A stretch of 64,000 bases of DNA from Marinobacter oulmenensis (GTDB lineage Bacteria > Pseudomonadota > Gammaproteobacteria > Pseudomonadales > Oleiphilaceae): assembly GCF_014201735.1 (NCBI RefSeq), contig NZ_JACHFE010000002.1, positions 1 to 64,000 on the forward strand, read 5' to 3'. The first letter of the stretch is position 1; every line of letters starts with the position of its first letter. Made by a program: the position numbers and the translations under genes. The notes beneath the pieces are model-generated. The model did no database searches, was not told the DNA's origin, and worked only from the letters and a program-made list of their open reading frames with translations. This document shows positions 17,029 through 26,101 of the stretch, in pieces.

Positions 17029-17155
17029 TTTTCGCATTCAGTGATGCAGGGAAGCGGTGGATTGGAACATCCAGACAGCGTGAGCCCGGTGAAAAATAAT
17101 CGAATCCCATTTTCGATGTCGTTAATCAATGAAACCGGCAAACAGGAGTAAAGGA

Positions 17156-17458
17156 ATGACTGAAGTTGTGAAACAAAAGAACCGGCTTTTGGCCCTGGTT
17201 CTGGGGATGCTTTTGGGCATATTCGGAGCGGACCGCTTTTATCTGGGAAAACCCAAAACCGGAATACTGAAGGCTATTACGTTGGGAGGTCTGGGTATCT
17301 GGTGGTTTATTGATAATACGCTCATGCTGCTGGACGCATTTTTGTATTCTCTGGGTAAAGATACTGGGATTGTTAAGGACGGTCGCGGGAATCATCTCAA
17401 ATACGGCTTGTCGCTGTACCGCTTTAAGGATGGCGGGTTTGTTAGGGATTGGTGTTAA
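17156..17458 (+). CDS. TM2-domain protein
   Basis: The 100-aa protein carries the TM2 pattern: [53 protein letters not shown], two membrane helices joined by a turn with DRF. TM2 proteins are widespread small membrane proteins, often near signalling or secretion genes, with no firm role. I start at ATG 17156 behind AGGAGTAAAGG. Confidence 0.85.
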   Translation: MTEVVKQKNRLLALVLGMLLGIFGADRFYLGKPKTGILKAITLGGLGIWWFIDNTLMLLDAFLYSLGKDTGIVKDGRGNHLKYGLSLYRFKDGGFVRDWC

Positions 17459-17549
17459 CCGCTAATACAGTTTGGGGCACCCGACACGAGAAGAGCTCCA
17501 GGCCGGCAGTGAAGAAGATTGCCGGTCTGGCGCTTCTGTGGTTGGGCCC

Positions 17550-18431
17550 TTACTTGTCGTAATACGTTGGGTACCCCTGGCGCTTGCCGTCCTTCCAGAT
17601 TTCAATGGATGCCAGGCTGCCGTCCTCACGTAGTTCATAAAGGGGGCCGTTGTACTCACCCTCCTCGTAGGTGGCTTGCTTGCTCAGGTAGCCGTTACGG
17701 TCGTAAAACTTCCACGCCCCCTGGCGCTCGCCATCCCGATAGCTACCGATGCTTTTGGTGCCTTTGTAGGGAGCGATTTCCTGCCACTGGCCTGACTTTT
17801 TCCCATTCTTGTACATGCCTGCGGTCTGGAGCTTGCCTCTGCTCAGTTTCTTGTAGGGGCCGTCCAGAACGCCATGGTTGTACGTCTTCAGTTCAATCAG
17901 GTTGCCGGCGGTATCCAGGCTGCGACTTTCTCCGTGAAGCTGGCCCTGGGAATCATAGTTCTCGAAAATGTCGCCTTCTCTCATCCATTCGCCCACTCGC
18001 TTGCCGTGGTCATATTGCCCGCGAGCTATGGTCTGTCCCCACCATTCTTCCTTGTACAAACCGTGTTTCTTGCCATCGAGGTAAGGAACGCTGGTGGTCA
18101 GGGGTTCAAGGTCCGAGGTGGTGATATACAGGCCGACGAGTGTGTCGCCTACTTTTTCCTGGCGTTCCACCAGTTGGGCCTCCATCTCGCCGAACGATCC
18201 CTGCATTTTTCCGCGTTTTTTTGTAAAAAGAGAGTAGTCGCCGGCCTCTATCCGGGTTTCGGTAAAGTTGCCGTAGGTTGTTACGGTTTTGGTCCCCTTT
18301 CCGTGACCTTCTATCGTGACCGTTTCGCGTGTGACGGTTTTCTGATCCTTCTGATCGGCACCAACGGTGATGCCGGGAAGTATCAGGATCAAAGCGAGAA
18401 AGGCGAACGTTGCTGGGCGAAGGGCTCTCAT
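17550..18431 (-). CDS. Exported MORN/YwqK-like repeat protein
   Basis: The 293-aa protein has a signal peptide (RPATFAFLALILILPGITVGA) and from about residue 120 a series of MORN-like repeats of the form G-x-Y-(x)-G-x-(R/K)-x-G-x-W (KRVGEWMREGD, KKSGQWQEIA, ERQGAWKFYDRNG, EYNGPLYELREDG). Such repeats occur in the YwqK antitoxin-like group and form flat beta sheets. Its start overlaps the lipoprotein gene stop by 4 bp, so the two are one operon and probably act together at the envelope. Confidence 0.8.
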   Translation of the reverse strand: MRALRPATFAFLALILILPGITVGADQKDQKTVTRETVTIEGHGKGTKTVTTYGNFTETRIEAGDYSLFTKKRGKMQGSFGEMEAQLVERQEKVGDTLVGLYITTSDLEPLTTSVPYLDGKKHGLYKEEWWGQTIARGQYDHGKRVGEWMREGDIFENYDSQGQLHGESRSLDTAGNLIELKTYNHGVLDGPYKKLSRGKLQTAGMYKNGKKSGQWQEIAPYKGTKSIGSYRDGERQGAWKFYDRNGYLSKQATYEEGEYNGPLYELREDGSLASIEIWKDGKRQGYPTYYDK

Positions 18432-20617
18432 TCTGACGCCTCCTGGTTCATCGAATCCGGAGTGGGAAGATCGGGGAAGGTGACTTCAAAACGCCGCTGC
18501 AGTTTTTCCGTTTTGACCTCGGATTTCAGAAACTTCACCGGCTTGCCGGAGACTCGCAGGGTGTCATCGGGATAGACAACCTCAAGAAGGGGCGTTTTCC
18601 CGTTTGTGTAGCCGTCTTCCGGGGAGCTAAGCCTGAGGGCTTTACCGTCCTCGCTGATAAAACGCCACTGGTTATAGAATTGGGCCAGCGACACCGTCAT
18701 GTCCGTGATGCCCAGTTCCGCTGGGTCAATAATCCAGGGCTTCTCCGGGGCGGGTTTTGCTTTCGTTTCCTCCCACACTATCCGTGCGTCACAGCTCAAC
18801 AGGATTTCCTGCTGCCCCAGGCCGTAAAAGTGTGTTCGAATGCCGTCATCGGTTTGTAGTTGCAACGTTTGGGTGCCCGTGTAATCCCACCCATTCCGCG
18901 CCTTGAGGCTGGCGTCGAATCCATGGCCAGCCAGTTGTTGGTCATTGGCGAGCGTGAGGCTACAGTGACGTGCCTGACGGGTTGGCAACTGCAACCGGAA
19001 TGCGGCTTTTTTCAGTCCCTCCGGCTGGACCTTCTCAACGGGCAGGGGAGAGCTTTTTTCAAACAGAGGCTTGGTTTGTGGTTCAACATCCGGATCAAGC
19101 CTTTGGCCGCGAGGGGTTAAAAACGACACGCTTCGGGTTGCTTTCGGCTCTTTGTCGTGTCGGTTCACCCGGATCTGGATTAACCCGGGGGCGGAATCAG
19201 CGCGCAATACAATACGCCATGCTTTGTAATCTTTAGCGGCGATTGAGCGCGCACGACTTTCGCTGGGTGTCAGCCAGTCAGGCCCCTGATCCCTGGCGTA
19301 GGTTTTGCCGGTGATGTCTTCATTCTCTGGAAAGCTGATCCTGACACGGTCCAGGGCGTTAGCCGAGATCAACAACTCGTATTCGCCGGTTTTTTCCAGG
19401 GGCTTGAATTTGGCTGTTGCGCCGTTTTCTGAAGCGGTGGCTTTTCCGTGCGTATCCGGTTTGAGCTCCATGACAAAGGGCGTGCTTGGGAACCAGGACA
19501 CTTGCGCTTCTGCTTTGTTGATGCCCTTTTCAACAGCGTGATCAAAGTTGCCTTTGATGGCGAAGAAGGTTGCGCTAAGCATGGATCCCTTGTCGGTGCG
19601 CCAGTTGGGCATCAGAAACAGCCACTCGGGGAGAAATTCTGTCTCAACCCGACCTTCATCATCAAACAGTTCCACGTTGTCCAATGTGATCCGTCCGCCA
19701 TTTCCGGGCTCAACGGTGGGCATGGCGAGTTCCAGCATAATATTGGGCGTCCCGGCTCTCGCTGTGCCAAAGGGCTCGCCAAACACATCCTCTTCGTCGG
19801 GCATTGGGCCGATGTCAGATAAGTCCCGAGAAGGGAAGCCTGACCACTCATGGCCGTGGCTGTATTCATCCGAATCAATGGGGTAGGGGGTCTGGCGGGT
19901 GGTGAGTACCGAGGTTACGCGTTCCAGGGAGGAGGTTCCCTTTCCCTGGATTTCGTAGGTGATCGCCTGGCGCTTGAGCCAGCCGGTTTCCCGTTCATAA
20001 ACCGATAGGCCCGCGATTCTGGAACGCTCGTCACCGCCGTCCAGGTGAGCGTAGATTTCATCATTGGTGACCTGGGTGACGGTCAGTGTCAGTGGGGGCA
20101 GCCAGGGGTATAGCTGAATCGTTTTCTGCCATCCCTTCTCGGCCTTGATCTCGCCCGGGACCGCGGGATTGACCCTCTTGAGCTGGAAATCGTTCAGGGA
20201 ATCCTGCAAGTCGTTCTGTGGCTCGCTATAAGTGAGCCCACCAAGGCCGCCGACAGAATTTAACTGGCTGCTCAGGCCCTGTTTCATGACTTTTTTAACA
20301 GAGGTCGATGACCTCATTTCAACGGAGCTGGACTGATGGTTGTCACTGTCATGGATGTTGTACCACAAGGGGTAGACCTTCAGGGACCCCGGTTCCTCCG
20401 GGTTGCCCGTCACCTCAATACGCGTGAGGCTGGATTCAACCGTTTGTTCTTCATAGTCCAGGGGGCGATTGGCGAGGCCATGACGCGTCGTCGTTTCAAG
20501 GCGATAGTCCCGATGGCTTCCCGCCTTGGGGTCAAATGTGGTGGTTTCCGAAGGGGAGCATCCGCTCAGGGTGAAAGCCATTAACGCGGATAACATCAAA
20601 TTGGTACGGCTGGACAT
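18428..20617 (-). CDS. Large lipoprotein of unknown function
   Basis: The 729-aa protein starts at ATG 20617 (MSSRTNLMLSALMAFTLSGC) and has a lipobox LSGC with the lipid-bearing Cys at residue 20. The rest appears to be mostly beta strands with several Ig-like stretches and few distinctive motifs. I recognise no family. An extra 40 codons upstream are possible but would hide the signal sequence. The coupled downstream gene encodes an exported MORN-repeat protein. Confidence 0.75.
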   Translation of the reverse strand: MSSRTNLMLSALMAFTLSGCSPSETTTFDPKAGSHRDYRLETTTRHGLANRPLDYEEQTVESSLTRIEVTGNPEEPGSLKVYPLWYNIHDSDNHQSSSVEMRSSTSVKKVMKQGLSSQLNSVGGLGGLTYSEPQNDLQDSLNDFQLKRVNPAVPGEIKAEKGWQKTIQLYPWLPPLTLTVTQVTNDEIYAHLDGGDERSRIAGLSVYERETGWLKRQAITYEIQGKGTSSLERVTSVLTTRQTPYPIDSDEYSHGHEWSGFPSRDLSDIGPMPDEEDVFGEPFGTARAGTPNIMLELAMPTVEPGNGGRITLDNVELFDDEGRVETEFLPEWLFLMPNWRTDKGSMLSATFFAIKGNFDHAVEKGINKAEAQVSWFPSTPFVMELKPDTHGKATASENGATAKFKPLEKTGEYELLISANALDRVRISFPENEDITGKTYARDQGPDWLTPSESRARSIAAKDYKAWRIVLRADSAPGLIQIRVNRHDKEPKATRSVSFLTPRGQRLDPDVEPQTKPLFEKSSPLPVEKVQPEGLKKAAFRLQLPTRQARHCSLTLANDQQLAGHGFDASLKARNGWDYTGTQTLQLQTDDGIRTHFYGLGQQEILLSCDARIVWEETKAKPAPEKPWIIDPAELGITDMTVSLAQFYNQWRFISEDGKALRLSSPEDGYTNGKTPLLEVVYPDDTLRVSGKPVKFLKSEVKTEKLQRRFEVTFPDLPTPDSMNQEASE

Positions 20618-20886
20618 TGCATCTCCATTGCGTGCTTCGGGTGGGGCAGTCGCGGGCGACAGGGGAAAGCAATTTCGTTCCCATGCTTCCAAGCTGCAAG
20701 GCGGTTGATTGTATCGTGATGCGTTTTTTTTCGGCAATGGCGCGTTGAGCGGGTACGAGCGTCAAATTTTTTCCTTTCAGCTCTCGCACTTGGGTAACGG
20801 ATCAGTTACTTTCCGAACCCTGCTTTTCACGACGCAGATCGCTGTTTGTGACGGCATTCACAGGGAACCGAGTGGAGGAAGTAAAA

Positions 20887-21486
20887 ATGGGATTGATGGC
20901 TGCGATCGTCGCACTTGTCATGCTGGCAGGTGTTGTTGCCTATTTCATCACAATTTATAACCGTCTCGTTGCTCTCAAGCATAACGTGGGGAAATCCTGG
21001 TCGAATATTGATGTTTTGCTGAAGCAGCGCCATGACGAGTTGCCCAAGCTGGTGGACACGGCGCGCCAATATATGGGCTACGAGCAGGAAACCCTTCGGC
21101 AGGTGATCGAGGCACGAAACCAGGTGGAAGAGGCTCGTCAGGATGGCAATACCAAGCAGGTTGGAAAAGCTGAGGAACAGTTGCGCGGTGGGTTGGGCCG
21201 TTTCTTTGCGCTGGCTGAGGACTATCCGGATTTAAAGGCGGATGAATCCTTTAAGCAACTGCAGTCGCGCATTTCCGAGCTGGAGGACCAGATCGCTGAT
21301 CGGCGGGAGTTCTATAACGAATCCGTGAACAATAACAACATCCGAATTGAGCAGTTTCCGGATGTGTTGATTGCGAGCCGCCTGAACTTCAAGGCGTTTG
21401 ATTTGCTGGAGTTTGAGGAGGCGGATAAGCAGGATCATGACCTCTCAAGCCTTTTCGGTGGCCAGGCTGGGCCGGATCAGGCCTGA
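20887..21486 (+). CDS. LemA-family protein
   Basis: The 199-aa protein has one N-terminal membrane helix (AAIVALVMLAGVVAYFITIY) and the LemA coiled helical domain (YNRLVALKHNVGKSWSNIDVLLKQRHDELPKLV...LNFKAFDLLEF). The start is ATG 20887 behind GGAGGAAG. LemA proteins are anchored helical bundles of unclear function. Here the gene heads a trio with the GIDE-domain and membrane proteins. Confidence 0.92.
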   Translation: MGLMAAIVALVMLAGVVAYFITIYNRLVALKHNVGKSWSNIDVLLKQRHDELPKLVDTARQYMGYEQETLRQVIEARNQVEEARQDGNTKQVGKAEEQLRGGLGRFFALAEDYPDLKADESFKQLQSRISELEDQIADRREFYNESVNNNNIRIEQFPDVLIASRLNFKAFDLLEFEEADKQDHDLSSLFGGQAGPDQA

Positions 21487-21503
21487 ATACGGAGAGGTCA
21501 TCT

Positions 21504-22451
21504 ATGGAACACCTGATTTTCAGTTTCGCCCGGAACGTCCAGCAAATGGATACCTGGTTCTTCATCGCGGCGCTGTGCTTCTCTGGCATTTTCGCGTTTG
21601 TTACCGGTCTGTTTTCTCGTAGTTCCCTGCGTGCCTACCGTATCGTTGCCGATACCCCCACTTCCCGCATTCGCAGTGCCCCACAGGGCTATGTTGAGCT
21701 TAAGGGGCAATGCCTGCCGCTTGATCCGGCTGAGCCTGTCTATGGGCCGTTCACGGGCAAGCCCTGCCTCTGGTATCGGGCGTGGGTGGAGGAAGAGCGG
21801 GGCTCTGGAGACGACAAGGACTGGGTGACCATCTATGCCGAGACGGATCCGCGCCCTTTCCGGCTGAACGATGGTACCGGGGAATGCTTTGTTGCGCCGT
21901 GTTGGGCCGATATGCGTATGCGTACCGTTACTGACTCTTTCATCCCCGGCTCCTGGGGGAGCGATATGCCCGAGCCACTGCGCCATGTTGATAGTGGGTT
22001 TTTCTCTCGTAATGTGCGTTTCAGCGAAGAACGATTTGAAGAAGGCGAGGGCTATGTGATCGGCCATCTGACAACAACGGATGGTGGCGAGGGGAGCGAT
22101 GAAGCGCAGAGCGTTTCAGGATTTTTGTCCAACTGGCGGACCGATTACATGGCGGAGGTTGAGGGGCGGCCTGATAAACATCCGCCCAATCCCAGGACGA
22201 TGGGCTGGGTTCACGGCGATACCGCCCACTGGATTGGCCGTTGGCTGGGGAGTCTGGAACACTTTGAGGCCCCCTTTCACGTTGTTGGCCCTTCTGAGGA
22301 ATCCCGCCGCCCTTTCATTGTCGGCAAAGGCAATGAGGAGGGGATCGTCAAGCGTTTGCGCTGGAGCTGGATTGGTTTTTCCGTTGGCTTTGTGATCTCC
22401 GCGACGGTGTTCCTCTCTGTGCTTATGGCCCGTGTTGGCGTGCTGGGCTAA
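21504..22451 (+). CDS. GIDE-domain membrane protein
   Basis: The 315-aa protein has a membrane helix near residue 20 (TWFFIAALCFSGIFAFVTGLF) and another at the C-terminus (GFVISATVFLSVLMARVGVL). Between them sits a GIDE domain (IRSAPQGYVELKGQCLPL, PLKGKPCLWYRAWVEE-like segment, DGTGECFVAP). In eukaryotes this domain occurs in the MUL1 ubiquitin ligase, but no RING finger is present here. It starts 17 bp after lemA. Confidence 0.85.
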   Translation: MEHLIFSFARNVQQMDTWFFIAALCFSGIFAFVTGLFSRSSLRAYRIVADTPTSRIRSAPQGYVELKGQCLPLDPAEPVYGPFTGKPCLWYRAWVEEERGSGDDKDWVTIYAETDPRPFRLNDGTGECFVAPCWADMRMRTVTDSFIPGSWGSDMPEPLRHVDSGFFSRNVRFSEERFEEGEGYVIGHLTTTDGGEGSDEAQSVSGFLSNWRTDYMAEVEGRPDKHPPNPRTMGWVHGDTAHWIGRWLGSLEHFEAPFHVVGPSEESRRPFIVGKGNEEGIVKRLRWSWIGFSVGFVISATVFLSVLMARVGVLG

Positions 22452-22501
22452 TGACTGCCGGGCACATGGGGTGCCCGGATTTTATGGAAAAGGATGTCAC
22501 A

Positions 22502-23305
22502 ATGACTGTTGATGGCGGTACTTTGGAGCGTTCCTCAAACGGGAAGCTCTCACGTAAGGAATTCCTGGGGGCCGGTATAGCCCTGTCGGCTTTCCTGATT
22601 CTGTACTACATATCCGGCTTTTTTATCGGCCAGCTCTATATGGGGTGCTACGATGTTGATGAGTCCTGGTTTTGTCAGGCAGTTCTGGACGACCCCATAG
22701 TTGATCACCTTCTGTTTTATCTCATAGAGCCCCTTGTCCTGGGGGGCATTTCCGTTTTTTTCGCGCGTATCGGGGTGAAGACGGCCGACCAACGTTTGGT
22801 ATTTGCCGTTTTTTCGGCGGGTCTGGCGCTGTTTTTACTGGGTGAGCGTGGGTTTTATTATTTTTTTGAGTCCTACTGGATCGTCGGATTTCAGGACATT
22901 GTCTTATCTGTGATCTACTTTCTGATGGTGGCAACCGGTGCTTTCCTTGCCCATAGGGCTGGGGGCGAGTGGTATGCATCCACCGGCGGGGAGGCCCACG
23001 TCACCGGGGGGCAGCAGCGGCTGGCTGTCGGCTACATCGTCTGTGGCCTTCTGGTGCTTCATGTCTTTTTTTACTTCTGCACCGCCTGGTTGTTCGATGG
23101 TGGCGGTGGCGGGTTCGCCGTCACTGTTGGTCTTTGGCTCCTGGTGGCCGTGGCCGGCGTGGTGCTTTTGCACCGGGCACCAAGACAGGGCGAGCGCTCA
23201 GAGCGACTCAGGATCAGCGCACTGGTCATTGCCTATGTCCTGTTGACGGTACTGGTTGTTATTGCCGGGTTTCTGGTGCTCCTTGCAGCCACTTTCCATC
23301 TCTGA
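22502..23305 (+). CDS. Unknown multi-helix membrane protein
   Basis: The 267-aa protein has about seven hydrophobic helices and few polar motifs. It starts at ATG 22502 behind AAAAGGATG; an earlier ATG at 22451 overlaps the GIDE gene stop. It lies in the same orientation as lemA and the GIDE gene and likely belongs to their operon. I recognise no family. Confidence 0.72.
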   Translation: MTVDGGTLERSSNGKLSRKEFLGAGIALSAFLILYYISGFFIGQLYMGCYDVDESWFCQAVLDDPIVDHLLFYLIEPLVLGGISVFFARIGVKTADQRLVFAVFSAGLALFLLGERGFYYFFESYWIVGFQDIVLSVIYFLMVATGAFLAHRAGGEWYASTGGEAHVTGGQQRLAVGYIVCGLLVLHVFFYFCTAWLFDGGGGGFAVTVGLWLLVAVAGVVLLHRAPRQGERSERLRISALVIAYVLLTVLVVIAGFLVLLAATFHL

Positions 23306-23473
23306 TGATGGACCTTCGGCTGGCTAAGGCAGCGTGTTGCTCCCTTCCCTCATCATTGCACTTCATCCATAGTTGGCCTCCGGGGCTTTAGCCACTGCGC
23401 AGGTATGCTAGGCTGAAATTTGCGCGTGGGGGATGGCTCCATTGCGCCAAATCGATTGTTTACGGAGGCGAAT

Positions 23474-23800
23474 ATGGAAGCGAAATCGACCAGCAAGGAC
23501 GATTACGATCAGGTGAAAAAGGACCTTCAGCAGCTCCGGGAGGATATGGCCACTCTGACCAAGACAGTTTCAGAGAGTCAGAAAGGCAACATCAGCAGTC
23601 TCCGGGATGAAATTCGCCGCGAAAGCCGCCAGGTTCTGGATCAGGCGGTCAACAAGGGCAGCGAGGCCCTGAATCAGGCTCGCAGTGTGGGCGACAAGGC
23701 CGTACACGACGTAGAGCACAAGGTGGAGGAACGACCGTTTCTCAGCATTCTGCTGATGTTCCTCGCCGGTGTTCTGGTGGGCAAACTGCTTGATCGCTGA
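23474..23800 (+). CDS. DUF883/ElaB-like membrane-anchored protein
   Basis: The 108-aa protein has a long charged helical part (residues ~5-80, KDDYDQVKKDLQQLREDM...RESRQVLDQAVNKGS) and a C-terminal membrane helix (PFLSILLMFLAGVLVGKLLDR). This matches DUF883 proteins such as ElaB and YgaM, which bind ribosomes at the inner membrane in stationary phase. Start is ATG 23474 behind GGAGG. The next gene follows after 2 bp. Confidence 0.88.
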   Translation: MEAKSTSKDDYDQVKKDLQQLREDMATLTKTVSESQKGNISSLRDEIRRESRQVLDQAVNKGSEALNQARSVGDKAVHDVEHKVEERPFLSILLMFLAGVLVGKLLDR

Positions 23801-23802
23801 GC

Positions 23803-24294
23803 ATGATTGACTCTTCGCAGGCAAAGGCAGCATTAAGAAAAACCGTTGCAGCCATCACCGGATTCATTCTGGCGATGGTCCTGCTGGTCGCGTTGCTTGT
23901 CACCGGTTTCTACCTGCTGGTTAAAGCCGCTGTCATGGCTCTGGCGCCGATTATGGGAGCGCCGGGAAGTTATGCGCTTATGGGAGTGCTTTGTGTGCTT
24001 CTGCTGGTGTTTTTCTTCTGGCGGATGACACGACCAGCGGCCCCGGCCCAGTCTGGTTCCGAGGGCAGTAGCGGCGGATCGGTGATGTCGTCGCTGCGCA
24101 GAGTCATCCAGCAGAACCCGCTGGAGGCCGCTCTGGCGGCCTTTACCCTGGGGATCGCCGAGCAGGGCGATCCCAGGCTGCGGTCGCTGCTGCTTCAGGG
24201 GATGATGAAGGAAATGAGGCAGGCCGAGGGTGGTGCCGGCGAACCGGAATCATCGCCGGAGCCTGAAGCCGAGCCTGAGCCGCCGGCGGGATAA
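23803..24294 (+). CDS. Putative holin-superfamily membrane protein
   Basis: The 163-aa protein has two adjacent membrane helices (FILAMVLLVALLVTGFYLLVKA and SYALMGVLCVLLLVFFFWRM) and a long acidic Pro/Glu-rich tail (PESSPEPEAEPEPPA). It resembles the phage-holin-like DUF1469 proteins that commonly follow DUF883 genes. Such proteins are not phage derived; the name reflects topology. Confidence 0.75.
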   Translation: MIDSSQAKAALRKTVAAITGFILAMVLLVALLVTGFYLLVKAAVMALAPIMGAPGSYALMGVLCVLLLVFFFWRMTRPAAPAQSGSEGSSGGSVMSSLRRVIQQNPLEAALAAFTLGIAEQGDPRLRSLLLQGMMKEMRQAEGGAGEPESSPEPEAEPEPPAG

Positions 24295-24316
24295 ACCCGC
24301 ATGGCGGCCTCTGTCA

Positions 24317-24778
24317 TCAATGGTCGTTGCCGTTGATGACTTCCCGCTCAAAACGTCCCAATACCACCATGATGATCAGAGCCATCACGGTGACCATGCC
24401 CGCCAGGGCAATGTTGCCAATGCCACAGGCTACCCCGATGGCCCCCGCCATCCAGATGGAGGCACCCGTGGTAATACCCTGGATGTTGCCCCGGCTCTGA
24501 ATGATACTGCCGGCGCCAAGAAAACCGATGCCGCCGATCACCCCTTCCACAATCCGGGTCGGGTCGATGCGCGCGGAAGGGTCCCCCTCTGCGGTGGCAA
24601 AAAGAATGTGCAGGCCGGTAATCACGAAAGCGCTGGCACCCAGCGACACCAGCATGTGTGAACGCAGGCCGGCGGCTTTGCCGCGGATCTCACGTTCCAG
24701 GCCGAGTACAAGCGCCAGACCGGTGGCGGCCAGCAGTCGGATGGCCATTTCTGTCAGTGGTATTTCGCTCTCGAACAC
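24317..24778 (-). CDS. MgtC/SapB-family membrane protein
   Basis: The 153-aa protein starts with the MgtC domain (ATGLALVLGLEREIRGKAAGLRSHMLVSLGASAFVITG) and continues IGGIGFLGAGSIIQSRGNIQGITTGASIWMAGAIGVACGIG. It has four to five helices. MgtC proteins act in low-magnesium growth and inhibit F-type ATPase. The C-terminal cytoplasmic domain of longer members is absent, common outside enterics. The 264 bp to the next gene show nothing. Confidence 0.9.
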   Translation of the reverse strand: MFESEIPLTEMAIRLLAATGLALVLGLEREIRGKAAGLRSHMLVSLGASAFVITGLHILFATAEGDPSARIDPTRIVEGVIGGIGFLGAGSIIQSRGNIQGITTGASIWMAGAIGVACGIGNIALAGMVTVMALIIMVVLGRFEREVINGNDH

Positions 24779-25042
24779 TGGTCAACTCCTGTAACCATCC
24801 GTTGGATTCTGCACCCGTACCCTGCAACCGCCCCGGCCCCGCTCAGAGGCGGGTGTTACAGGCAGGGTGCTATAAAAGGTCATGATACACGGCCACTGTA
24901 CGTGGGCAATGATTACTACCTGTTCACGTTGGCAGCTGTAGGATCAGGCAGACATTGAATGCAATCAGGCGACCATGCCCAGCGGCAGGCGCGTACCATT
25001 AATGGTGTTGTATTGACCGATTCAAAAAGAGGAGTAAGGACT

Positions 25043-25897
25043 ATGATGATTCAGGAAACCTACACTCTCTCCAACGGTGTGAACATTCCGAAGGTCGGCC
25101 TGGGCACGTGGATGATTGAAGGATCCGACGCGGAACAGGCTGTGATTGAAGCCGCGAAACTCGGCTACCGGCATATTGATACCGCCCAGGATTACGGCAA
25201 TGAGGCGGAAGTGGCCGCCGGCCTGAAAGCCTGCGGAGTCAAGCGTGAGGACATGTTCCTGACCACCAAGCTGGCGGCACGCTACAAGGATTACCAGGGC
25301 GCGGCAGAAGCCATCGACGGTTCCCTGGAGCGCATGGGGCTGGATTACATCGATATGATGATCATCCATAGCCCGCAACCCTGGGAAAGCTTTGGCAGCG
25401 ACGACCGTTTCTTTGAAGGTAACCGGGAAGCCTGGCGAGCGCTGGAGGATGCCCACAAGGCGGGCAAGATCCGTGCGATTGGTTTGTCCAACTTCGCCGA
25501 ACAGGACCTCGACAATATTCTGGAAAGCTGTTCCGTGAAGCCGGTGGTCAATCAGATTCTGGCTCACGTGACCAACACCCCGACCGATCTGATTAACTAC
25601 TCGCAGGATCGGGGACTGCTGGTTGAAGCATTTTCTCCGGTAGGGCACGGCGAGCTGTTCAAGAATGATCAGATTGCCGAGATGGCGCGTAAGTATGACG
25701 TGTCCATCCCGCAACTGTGCATCCGGTATGACCTTCAGCTGGGTCTGCTGCCGCTGCCGAAAACGGCCAATCCGGAGCATATGAAGAACAATGCGGATGT
25801 CGATTTCGTGATTTCCGACGACGACATGGAAGCCCTGAAAAACCTGGATCCGATCAGGGACTACGGGGATGCCAGCGCCTTCCCGGTGTTCCAGTAA
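25043..25897 (+). CDS. Aldo/keto reductase (2,5-diketo-gluconate reductase type)
   Basis: The 284-aa TIM barrel starts at ATG 25043 behind AGGAGTAAGG. The catalytic tetrad is visible: Asp in HIDTAQDYGNEAEV, Tyr in the same motif, Lys in LTTKLA and His in MMIIHSPQP. NADPH-binding signature LPLPKTANPEHMKNN is present. It reduces a small aldehyde or ketone. Lies 200 bp before the alcohol dehydrogenase and may take part in aldehyde detoxification. Confidence 0.92.
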   Translation: MMIQETYTLSNGVNIPKVGLGTWMIEGSDAEQAVIEAAKLGYRHIDTAQDYGNEAEVAAGLKACGVKREDMFLTTKLAARYKDYQGAAEAIDGSLERMGLDYIDMMIIHSPQPWESFGSDDRFFEGNREAWRALEDAHKAGKIRAIGLSNFAEQDLDNILESCSVKPVVNQILAHVTNTPTDLINYSQDRGLLVEAFSPVGHGELFKNDQIAEMARKYDVSIPQLCIRYDLQLGLLPLPKTANPEHMKNNADVDFVISDDDMEALKNLDPIRDYGDASAFPVFQ

Positions 25898-26101
25898 TCA
25901 GGCCGCCCGATGACTGAATGATTGGCCAACTCTCTTGCAGGGCAAGGGAGTTGCCTTTGATTTTTATAGGATCAGGCAATTCATAGGCAGGATCCGACAG
26001 TAAGGTTTCGTGGCCTTGAGCTTATAATATGGCCACTCTTGGCATGGATATACCCTATGCCTGTTTATTAATTAATCTGAGCGATTAAGCAAGGAGTCTT
26101 C

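Noticed and set aside
23803..24294. Prophage lysis gene (holin-like)
   Set aside because: No other phage genes nearby; DUF883/holin-like pairs are ordinary chromosomal genes.
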